Part shown: one piece after another, positions 13,801 through 25,800 of the stretch
How positions within the stretch are numbered: the first letter of the stretch is position 1
Layout of the letters: the number at the start of each line of letters is the position of its first letter
DNA from: Eonycteris spelaea
Taxonomy: Eukaryota; Chordata; Mammalia; Chiroptera; Pteropodidae
Length of the DNA: 64,000 bases
Direction: 5' to 3'
Assembly: GCA_003508835.1 (NCBI GenBank)
Contig: PUFA01000084.1
Location: 6,386,001-6,450,000 of the forward strand
Translations under genes and position numbers: made by a program
Notes under the pieces: generated by a model
What the model was told of the DNA's origin: nothing
Seen by the model: only the letters and a program-made list of their open reading frames with translations
Databases searched by the model: none

Positions 13801-16800
13801 GGTAGATGTCTACGCTCTCTACTTGGCTTTGCTATGGTGGGAGTGGGACCACAGTTGTTTTTAGTTTTTTGTTTTTTAAGTGGTGTTTGATGGGAGTAAT
13901 GTCTAAAAGTTTTCTGTCTTGCTAGGCTACCTCTTTACTGGTCATTTGGCTAGAGAGAATAGGCTCTGATGGGGCCTTTTTATATCTGTGCCTATTGGTG
14001 TTTCCAGCCACCATTTATTCATCACCAAGTCTGAAGTATGAGGCAAAAAGAAAACACTGAGAACTCACCACAGTGTTGTTCCTCAGGTTCTGAGGTGCAT
14101 AGTTTTTCTGCTTTCTTATGTTTTTTCAGAGCCTTAGGTTTTTTTTTTTTTAACTTATAATATTTAGAGTCTTTAGCTATATTTAGTGGGAGGAATCAGG
14201 AAAAGTAGGCCTACCTCATCTTCCTGAAAGCAGAAGTCTATGTAAGAATTTTAAGGTATAATTTTAAAGTTTAATGACTCATTTCATAAGGTGATACAGA
14301 TCACTTAAAGTAATTTTAAGAGAGAGCTTAAATTTAAGAAATCTTCTAGAGAGTATGAGGTGTACCTCTTATCTCCAACTTGATGTTCTGTAAAATAGAA
14401 ATTGCTAATTGATGATCTATGGTTCACAGAAGTCCTCAAGTTTGTTTTTTTTTTTTTTTTATGGGGCAGAGTTGGATGGGGGCATTCTGCAATTCCTTAT
14501 CCAAAACTCTTGGGGACAGAGGTGTTTTACTATTCAAAATTTTTACATTTTATAAAAGATATCATATATAACATTGTTAAAGATTATTCATAACACTTGT
14601 TAAAGAATAATAAAGCAGACTTTATTTGCAGGGGACAACTACAATGGGATTTTGTAGGAAGGGAGAGAAATCAGCTTGACTCTGACTATAACAAAGACAA
14701 GTAGAGATTTATAGCCAAGGAGCAGAGTGGAGGTCAGTGGATGGAAAATTATTAAGAGGTAATTCTTGCTAAACTGACTTCACAGGATTTTGGCTGAAGG
14801 AAGGCCAAAGTGGTCAGATATTGAGGGCAGAGAATAAGGAACTTGATCAGATATCAATGGTGGGCAATTTTTACTAAACTGACTTAGCAGGATTCTTGCT
14901 AAAACTAGACTAAGTGGGCCAAGGACAGAGCTCAAGGTCAAAGACTAGCCAGAAAGGGGACTCAGAGGAGCCTGAATCAAGTTTGGTCAGAGAGAATCTT
15001 TGTCACTAACACCCACAGCAGGGTTTGGTACAGGATCTCTAAATCAAACAGCTTAGTACTTCTGTAGCAAGACATACATTATTATTATTAATACTAAGTA
15101 TGTTAAATAAAGATTAATAGCATTTCTTCAGATAAATTGTGAAAATATTCTCTGCTTTCAGAGCACTGTGATTTAGGAATTGTGGACCTATATAACCAAA
15201 TGTGTGTTAGGTGGGTCATAGCATGAACAGTTTGGCAGCTTGGTCTCAACCCTCTCTGACCTGAAATTAATTGCACACCTTCTGAGGCAAATGGTCTCTA
15301 CATCTTTAACCTCTTCTAAAAGTATTGATCATTTCTTCTTTATCTCTGTTATTTTCATAGTGACTAACTCATTAAAAATATTTTTAAAATTGGGATTCAG
15401 CTTAATACAGGAACTTCTCTGCTTATTAACAGTGTTTTCCTCTCTCTTTAGAAGAGGATGAGGATAGTGAAGAATCAAGTGAAGAAGAATCCAGCTTGGA
15501 GAGTGATGAGGATGAGTCTGGATCTGAAGCTGAGGTTTTTGATGATTCTATCTGTCCTACAAGTAAGTTGGATAAAACCTTGTGTTCTTTATGAAGTATG
15601 AATATGGATTAACCATAGCAGGAAGGTCCTTTTGTCTTATAATAAATTGTCTTATAATAAAATTTAAGGAAAGAATGTTTTAAGATATATGAAGTATAGT
15701 GTAACAAATACTTTGGAGGGCTCTCTGGATGGTTTGTTTTCTGTCTTTTTAGGCAGCCATGTACAATGACAAATTAAATAATCCACAGACAATCTATAGT
15801 TGATTCAGTCATTTTTTATGCAGCAAGTTTCATTTTATATAGAAAAAAAATTGTGTATATTTTTTTCTCCCCTCCCCCTTTTTTTCACAAAGCTCTCTCT
15901 TTTTGATAAACCCATTCAAATTTTCATATTTCATTTTTTATTAAGTTTATTGGGGTAACATTGATCAATACAATTATATAATTTTCAAGTGTACATTATA
16001 ATTTGACATCTATATAGTCTATTGTGTGATTACCACCCAAAGTCCAGTTTCCTTCAGCTACCATATGTTTGATCCCCTTTATCTATTTTACTCTCCCCCT
16101 ACCCTTCTATATTGACCCCTTACCCCACTTACCTCTCCCCTCCTCCCCTACTCCTACCCTCTGGTAACCACTAGTACATTGTCCATGTCCAGGAGTCTCT
16201 GTTTGTCCTGTTTTTTTTTGTTGCTTTTAGGTTTATATTCCACATATAAGTGATATCGTGTGATTTTCTACTTTTTTAGTCTGGCTTATTTTGCTTAGCA
16301 TGATTATCTTGAGGTCCATCCATGTTGTCACAAATGGCAGTATTTCATCTCTTCTTATGGCTGAGTAATATTCCATTGATATATGTGCCACAGCTTCTTT
16401 AGCCAATCATCTATAGTAGGACACTTCAGTTGTTTCCATGTCCTGGACACCATGAAAAATGCTACTACTATGACCATGAGTGTGCAAATATCTTTTCTGA
16501 TATGGGTTTTCAAGTCTTTGGGGTAAATACCCAGTAGAGGGATTGCTGGATCATATGGTAGATCAATTCTTAGTTTTTTGAGGAACCTCCATACTGTTTT
16601 CCATAGTGTCAGTACCAATTTGTCGTCCCACCAGCAGTGTATGAGGTTCCTTTTTTCCACATCCTCTCCAACATTTGTTATTACATGTCCTGTTGATTAT
16701 AGCTATTCTAACAGATGTGAGATGGTATCTCACTGTGGTTTTGATTTGCATTTCCTTAATAGATAGTGATGTTGAGCATCTTTTCATGTTTGCAGGCCAT

Positions 16801-19800
16801 TTGCATGTCCTCCAGGGAAAATGTCTGTTCAGGTCCTCTGCCCAGTTTTTTGATTGGATCATTTGTTTTTTTGTTGTTACTGAGCCATATGAGTTCTTTG
16901 TATATTTTGGATATTAGGCCCTTATCGGAGGCGTTGCTTGCAAATATATTTTCCCATTGAGATGGTTGTCTCTTTACCTTGTTGACGATTTCTTTTGCTG
17001 AGCAGAACCTTTTTAATTTGATGTAGCCCCATTCATTTATTTTTGCTTTCACTTTCCTTGCCTTTGAGGTTGAATTCATAAAATCTTTAACTGCAAAGTC
17101 TTTGAGTTCATTCCTATGTTTCTTCTATGCATTTTATTGTTTCAGGTCTTATCTTCAGGTCCTTAATCCATTTTGAGTTAATTTTAGTGTGTGACAGACA
17201 ACAGTCTAACCAAATTTTCATATTTCAAACTTGTTTTATGAGAGCAATTTGTAACAGTTTTCTAGAGATGCTTGGCAATGTGTATTCACAGTTTTCACCA
17301 GTGAAACCAGTCTGAAACATACAGACCAATATTCTTACGGTCTCAATAGATATATGGTTTAGTAGAAAAATTTTCTTTTGGTTTAAAATTTCTTGTTGTT
17401 TTTCTAGACATTCATATAATTTTAAATCACATTTTAAAGTTTAACTTCAAATAAAGTTTAAATCTTATTTTGATTTTGAAAACAAGAGTCTTCTTAAAAT
17501 TGTAATATTTAGGAGTGGAAGAGAGTAAAACTTTTAGTAATGCAAGTTGTTATATAGCAGATTTATATGGCTTGAAAGGAGTCTCACAGCTAATTCAGTG
17601 ACAGAACTTGGCTAGAACTAAGGTTCCCAAATTGTAGTAATATATTATATTTTCATATTCTTTCTCTATGCTTGATGGATAAATGGGACTTAGTGGAAAT
17701 CGATATAGAGATACTGTACTTGAATTCCATTCTGTCATATACCAGCTATGTGACCTCTCTGAGACTTAGGGTCCTCAGCTGTAAAATTAAGACAATTAAT
17801 TTCTACCTTGTAGGACCTATGAGCCTTGAGTTCAGATAATGCACATAAAGGGCTTAACACAAAGCCTGGCTCAGAATACTGCTCAAACATCCATACTGGT
17901 ATCATAATTACTACCATTGTTATTAATAATGTCTACCTGGCAGAATGGAGCTATAAGTATAGTGAAAAGTTGCTAGAGTAGATCCACAAATGGACATTAA
18001 TAATTCTGAAACTCCGAAGTCCATACTTACAGTATTACTTCATTCCATAACAAATAGGGCTGATTTTTTATTTTGACTGTCTTTTCAGATTGTGACGTGG
18101 CACTTTTTGAACTGGCGCTTCAACTTCGAGAAAAAAGGCTCGACATTGAGGAGGCCTTAGTTGAAGAAAAAAAAATTATCGACAACCTCAAAAAAGAATA
18201 TGATACGTTATCCAAAAAAGTATGGTGGTTTGCCTTTTATAGGTCTATTTATCCTCTCCCAACTTCCTACACAGTTTCCCAGCTATATATTGCCATTTCA
18301 TAGCAATGGCATGATTTAGGACCTCTCCCAAGAGAAATGTTTCAGATGTTATATCCAGTTTTTGTTTGTTTGTTTCCGAGCACCATCACGATGGGAGCCA
18401 TTGGACTTTATCTAAATAATTGGTCTCCAAACTTTGATTAAATACTTCTATACATAAAAAAAAAATGTGGAGCACCTATCCACAAATAAATGTGTATTTA
18501 TTTATACATTATATTTATAAATGATTGAACTAATATACAGTTGACCCTTGAACTACACAGGTTTGAATTGCATAGGTCCACCTATAATGCAGAATTTTTT
18601 CAGTATATATAGTCAGCCCTTTGTATCCCTAGGTTTCACATCTGTGGATTCAACCAACTGCAGGTAAGAAACAGTATTTTTGATCCCTGGTTGGGAATCC
18701 ACAGATGCAGAGGACCAACTTAAGTTATTTGTGGATTTTCCACTGTGCTGGAGGTCGGCGCCCCTAACCTCCACGTGGTTCGATGGTCAACAGTATTTTG
18801 TATATGTTGAAACATTCACAGCAGAAATTTTAAAAAATACATAGAAACAAACTCATATGTTTTTCTGCACCCAGTAGGTCACTTCGTTGACACTTTGGGG
18901 TGGGTGCATCCCATGGTGGAGACCAGTAAGCTAAACTTTGGTATGATCATATTGATTAATTTCTGCCTTATTTGCTCATTTTCCTTCCTAGATACTTTTT
19001 CCTAGAGCAACATCACTTGGTTCATATTCAGAAATATTTTTGATAGATTGCTTCTCTTCTTGCCAATAGGAAATGATTTAAAATTTTTTCGAGTTTTTTA
19101 GGAGATGAAGAATGTGCTATAGAAATCCTGTAGTTAGTGGTTTTGTCACTTTAGAGCCTTTTCCTTTTAATTTATTGAGTTCATCTTGACCAAACAAGAT
19201 TTGAACAAAGACATTCCATGCTGAGAGATACTTTTCATACAAAAATAAAAGGGAGATGAAGACATGTTTTCTGGCTCACCTTTATAAAACCTTTACAACT
19301 CTGGGGACATGGGAATGATTGCAAAAGTAGGGTGGACAATGGGTTGGCAAGAAGGAAATAATATACATTCTTGGACTGTAGACCTGGATTCTTCATTTAA
19401 TTACAGCCCAAAATAGCAAATCCTGCTCATGCTTTTACTTCCTCTCAGGACGCCCTCATTTACTTCTTTGGGTTTGTGTTCTCTGAATCTTGTCCATATT
19501 TCACTTATGGGGCTTCCCACAGGTCAAAATTGTAGCTACTAATCTGAATGCAGCTGAGGAGGACCTGGAGGCTTATCAACGAGAGAAGCAGCAGCGGCTG
19601 AATGAACTGCTGGTTGTGATTCCACTCAAGCTCCACCAGGTGATGGGTCTAGAGGTTGTCCCACCCTGAGGAAAAGAACCACCACACCCAGGCTTTTCCA
19701 CAATAAAATTCATAGGTCACTAGTGGGGCCAAGAGTGATCCTTTACTGAGAATTCTACTTGTAGAACGACACCCCAACTTTCCTTATCCATTCTCAGTTG

Positions 19801-22800
19801 TTATAAAAGAATAACATCAAAACATGTATTTCCCTGTGACCTATTATTCAGCTTTAAAAGTTGACTCATTTCAGGTCTGGAGAATGAGAAGCCTATGACT
19901 TAAGAATGGAATGGCTTAGAGTTTGAAATCTTGAATCTCGCACCAATATTACTTTTACACCATCTTTAAATAGACATAAGCTAATGATATAATAATTATT
20001 TTAATCTCTACTTATTAATGAGAGAAGACAAAAGGAAAATATTCTTTCTCTTTTTTTCCTTTTTTTTTGTTTATTTCCACACTCCACTTGAATTGTAACA
20101 TATTAAAATGCAGAGATACATATCAGTGAGAGAAAAAGGCTGAATGAAAAGAGAAAAGTACTGTCTTCTGTCAGGTAAAGAGAGAAAGCTGTGTTTTAGA
20201 AGAGAAACCTAAGATTAGCCTTACCTATGTTGTGTGCCAGTGTTAGGTGCTGTGGAGTTGGCTCTGCTCTGGGCAACCCTATGAATGAGTGACGTCCACA
20301 ATGTCCTGTCCTCACCAAACCTTCTTAGCTCCTGTGGACTCACGTCTTCTTTTATGAAGTCAATCCATCTCATATTTGGACTTCCTTTTTTCCTGCTGCC
20401 TTCTATTTTCCCAGCATTATTGTCTTTTCGAAAGAACACTGCAGTCTTCTGATGTGCCTGACGTAGGGACAGTTTCAGTTTGTCATTTTTGCCTCCAGCG
20501 ATGTTTTGGGTTTGATTTACTTTGTGTAACCTAAACCAAACTGGGTTAGCTGTATGTAGCAATTTGCCTAATATGCCAATCATGAAATGTTGTTCTATCA
20601 TTGTGCAGTAGATATGAGCCATGATCTGTGTGGGAAGAGTTGCTGTCCCCAGAGGGATCTAACGTGGCTTACTATCTGAAGGCAGCCTCCTGCTTTCACC
20701 TTACTTAGTGGTGAGAAAGACAGCAGCCTAAACAAGGCACAGAAGGAAGTGCTTCCCTCTGTTCTTGGACCATAGACCGGGATTCTTCATTTAATTACAG
20801 CCCAAAATAGCAAATCCTGCTCACGCTTTTACTTCTATGCTTTCTATGACTTTACAATTAATTTGATCTTTGTTTTGATTTTTGTTTTGTTTTGTTTTCT
20901 TTTCTTTTAGATCGAGTATGTGGTGTTCGGAGAAATACCTAGTGATCTTTCTGGAACTTTGGTCTTTTCTAATCGCTCCTTGGGACAGCTCCAAGATCGA
21001 ATTGTACAGCTCCATGAGGAGAATTCTAAGCAACAAAAAATTAACAAAGAATTTCGGGAGAGGCGTAAACAGCTTATTCGAGAAAAGAGAGAGATGGCAA
21101 AAACCATACAAAGTGAGTAACTAAGCCCATGGATTATCTGGTAATATTTATCGATATTTCCTCATAAGTAATATTTGTTGATAAGAGGAAACTATCAAGT
21201 GACTGTCTCCATCTTTGAAAACAGTAAGTAATCAAAGAATCAGGAGAAAACAAAAACAGCTTCTTTTCCTCCTACTTACTATTTCTCCTGATACCATTGA
21301 AGATCACTCTCCTATTTTAAAGGGATAAACCTTTTACCATAGAAATGGTTTCTCTGGATTACAAAAGGTTTTATATTAATGAAATATAGAATGATATAAT
21401 AATAACCCATGTATTACTACCAAGCTTAAAAAATAAAACACTGACGTTACAATCGAAGGCCTTTCTCTTTCTAAAATTCTGCTATCTCCTTCCCCAGGAT
21501 CCAGCACCAGGTGAAAACACATGTATGTTTAAGCATGTATCCACACACAATATGTGAAACTACTTTGCACATTTTTAACTGAAATACTGTGTTATATAAT
21601 TTTATAGTTCACTTTATTAGACCAGTTTTTTAGAGTTATCCATATTGCTATAATAATTATTCACCATAACTGCTATTATAATATTCCATCATAGGACTAT
21701 AAAGGAGGTAATTTCTTCAGTCTTCTGTTGATATTTAGGATATTTTTCATGATTACAGACAATGTTACAGTAAACCTTCTTGTACATGTCTCCCTATGCA
21801 TGTGTGTGAGAAGATAAATCCCAGGAAGGGGGGCTCTAGGTCACAGGGGAATGTGTACATTTTCAGTGCTCCTGGATATTGCCATGTCGCCCACCAAAAT
21901 AGTTGTTCCATTTTAGCTTCCCACCCCCTACAGTGTGTGAGAATTGCCCAGGCTTCATATTGTCATCATTGCTTGATGCTATCAGACTTTAGTATGTCTT
22001 GTCAGCCCAGTAGATGTTAAGTTGTATTTCACTGTGGTTTTTATTTACATTTCTTTGATTGTGGTGAGGTCAAACAGCTTCACATACATTTATTTGTGTT
22101 TCCTTTTCTCTAACGTGCCAGTTGTATCTTTTACCCATTTTTCTATTTTTTGTTTGTTTTCTTAGTGATTTTAGGGAGTTCTTTCTATATTCTGTCTTTC
22201 TTTGTCCATCGAATGCACTTCAAATCCCTTCTAGTTTGTGGCTTGCCTTTTTCCTTTGTTTAGTGTATTTTGGGGATATAGACATTTTAAATCTTAATGT
22301 AGTTAACTTTGTTAATCTATTTATGGTTTGTGCATTGTGTATGTGTCTTGTTTAAGAAATCTTCCCCTATTTTGAGATCATAAAATATTTTTATATAGTT
22401 CTCTCTTTTAGTAGTGTTCTTTACATTTGTGTTTTTAATCTACCTGGAATTGTGGTAGATAGTATAAAATGCAGTGTAAAGATAATTATTTTAAAATACT
22501 TTTTATAATATTTGCTATATGGAACATATGTATAAGTGGTGAAGTAGTCCAGCTTTGATAAAGATAATATTACCAATACCATAGAATCTACCTTAATACC
22601 ACAGAACTGTATACTTAAAAATGATTAAAATAGTACATTTTATGTTATGTGTATTTACAAATAATGATTCTTAGAAGAAAATTTGAAAAAGGAAAAGAAA
22701 ATGGGAACGATATAGTGGTCCACCAATCCAAGTTGCTTGGATACGTAGAGGCCAGTTTCCAATGAGTGCTGATGGTTCTGCCCCTTAGTGGCTGGATTAT

Positions 22801-25800
22801 AAAATTAAAAAGTACATGTTAGTACTCCATGTTTGAATAACACTTATTTGAGACACAACATTTTCTCAGGTGTAAGACTTGAGGTTTTAATGTTTCTCAC
22901 GAACTTCACATTCCTTTGGCTTCTGTAGACTGAATGTGAATGTTGTTTATATTTGAAAGTACCAGTCATCAAAGCGAGGAATAAAGTAGTAGTGGGAAAA
23001 TGAGGAAGCTTGTTTCAATTTGGGTAAACTCGTTTGGGAAAATGTGTGAAGAAAAATGAAGTATTCAAAGTTTTGGAGTGTTAGTTGAAATAAAAAGAAA
23101 TAGTTTCACATGGTGGGAGTTTTATTCAGTGACTTTCAATTCTCTTAAACCCAGCCCATTTTCTGAAAGCAAATTGTGAGTCTGGTCAAAGACTGATTTC
23201 CTAATTCTGAATATGAAACTAGGAGTGGGTTCCTTTCCTGTAATCCAGAGGGAAAAAAGCCTAACAGTGATGAGAAACACCACTGTCAGCTTATGTTTGC
23301 CTTCTGGCATCCCTAGACCCAATGAGGAAGAAGGGAGAATCTGGAACTTGTACTAGGATGGGATAAGCTTGCTGCATTCCAAAGAGGGCGCAGCTCACAG
23401 CCACAGGGAAGGTGGATAGCGAGTGTTTCAGAAGCCTTCATGTTCCCGGTGAACATTAGCTGGACTAATAGGAGACAGGGGTTAGGCTGGCTCCACAGGG
23501 GAATGATAAGGACTGGAGTACATATCCTGGTACATGAGGCTGCCATGGGAGAGGGTATGCACTTATATGGGGCTACCCTGGGTTGGGGTGGGGTCAAGGT
23601 TCTTACTGAGAGAGGCCAAGCAGCAGCCACAGGCTAGCCACATGTGTGCAAATAACCTAACCATTTCATGTGCATCACTGATTGTCATGGCTATCACATA
23701 ACACAAGTCCATGGGGACACTTACAAAGAATAGAAATAAATAGCTCCTCCTTGGATTGTGCAAAGTGGCAGCCATACCAGTTATACTATTACAATTCAAC
23801 TATAACAATGATACCTGAAATCAATTTCTGCACTAGAACAGAATTGTATCATTTTTGTTGTACTGCAGGGCCTTCAGATTTCACAGTCTGGTACCTGAGA
23901 TTGTTTTCTTGGGGAGCTCAGACCCCACAAATGGAATTTTCCTTGGGTATTCCAGTGTTCTCACGCTGGGGAAAGATAATAAACAAAGTAAAATATATTG
24001 CTTGTTACCTGGAGATAGTTGTTAAAAAGAAGTATTAAAAAGGCTAGAAAAGAGAGTGCTGAGGTGCATGAGAGGACAGGAAGCTCTCTGGAAAGGTGAC
24101 ATAGCTGAAAAATGTGGCTCTCTCTGGTTAGAGGACAAGGACCGCTCTTAGTTACACCTTCAGAATTGAGTGTATTGGAAATGAGTCTTCACAGGTCTTA
24201 CAACTTGCTTTCAGAAAATGGGGTGGGCAGAGTGAGCCATGTGGCTATTTGGGGAACAGCATTCTAGACAGTGGGAACTGAGATGGGAGTGAGCTTGAAA
24301 TATCTGAGATGCAAAAAGGAGGCCAGCATGCCTGGTATAAATGAAGAGAGAGGTGTGGGAAAGGACATGGTAGGAGGGGTAAGAGGGGCAGGGCAGGGTG
24401 GATTATGTAGGGCCTTATGAAACAACACAAGGACTTAAATTTTTACTTGGAGTGAGATGGAAACTGCTGCCTGCTCTATTCTTAACACTAGATGCTATAG
24501 AGATCAATAATAAAAAAGGAGACACTGAGTTCATAATCCCATTTAACCCCACTAGCAGTCTGAGGAAGGGCAGATCAGGGTGAGTTAGCCAGTTGGCAAA
24601 ATGAGTCTGTTTTATACAGGATTTTGAAGTAGATGAAATGACAATGCAGGAATGGGCATGTTAAGTGAGGAAAGTAGCAGGTGAAAAGTCAGAGGAAAAA
24701 TCAGCTGGTAACATGAAATCCTTTACCATCTTACAAAAGCCGTTCCTAGAATGCTATTGCAATTGGTATTGTTCATTTAATAACATTGGACGCCACTGAA
24801 CAACCTGATAGCCACTGTCTTCTTTTAGAAATGGAAGAAACAGTCCGTCAACTAATGATCAGCAAGTTTGGCCGTGTGATAGACCTAGAAGCTCTTCAGA
24901 CACTTTCTGTGAATACAACACTTGAAGAACTGAAGATCAGAAAACTTCGAAAGGAGCTTTTGAATGCAAAGGAAATAAAGATGTGGGAGGTAAGGATGGG
25001 AGGGCATGTGATCTACTTTGGTTCATTTTGGGTGGAGGCAGGAAATCCTGGTGAGCTATAAGTGGTTCCTGCGAAGCATCTGTACAGCTGGAGGTGGGGC
25101 TCTGAGCCCCACTTGCCCCTCCCCACCTGTCCCCATTATCTTGTGATCTTAAGCCTGTCTTGGCTTCTTCAGCATTCACTTAGTTAGAGGGACTTGTCTG
25201 TCTTGGAGCGAAAGCACCAACACTGGGGTTTGGCATCCAGGGTGCATGTAAATATAATGGCAAAATGGCATGAGAGACTGCAGAGAGATTTCATTTTGAG
25301 GTCTACATTAGAGTACAAAGGCTCTAATAGTTTTAGAAAGGAAACAGCTATACTCTGAGGATCCTACTTGTATGTTTCTATATAGCTTTTGCATGCTGTC
25401 ACAATGTGGAAATTAGAAAACATCTCTTGAGTAATAAATTTTATAACAAGGTATGGACTGTTTTCGCTGGTAGGGTCTTAGAAGATGTCAATGCATGCAC
25501 TGTTCCCAGAGCCATGAGATGAGGCAGTGCCCCAGTTATAGCCTGACTCGAAGGCAGGAGCTTTTACAAAGATTTTATAAACCCACAAATCACTGTGACT
25601 TCTCCAGTTTACTGTCTTATCTCATCGGTAGATAGGAAAAAAGAGGTTCCTAGTGCTTTCTCATCTCATCTTTTCTTATCCAAGATTTGCCACTGTGATG
25701 CAAAGAAGCAATTTTCTTGTGTTTATGTCAATGGGAATGGTCCCTATCATGGGAATGCTGGAAAGAATATGTGAAATCTAAAGTAATTTGTTGAAGCGAT

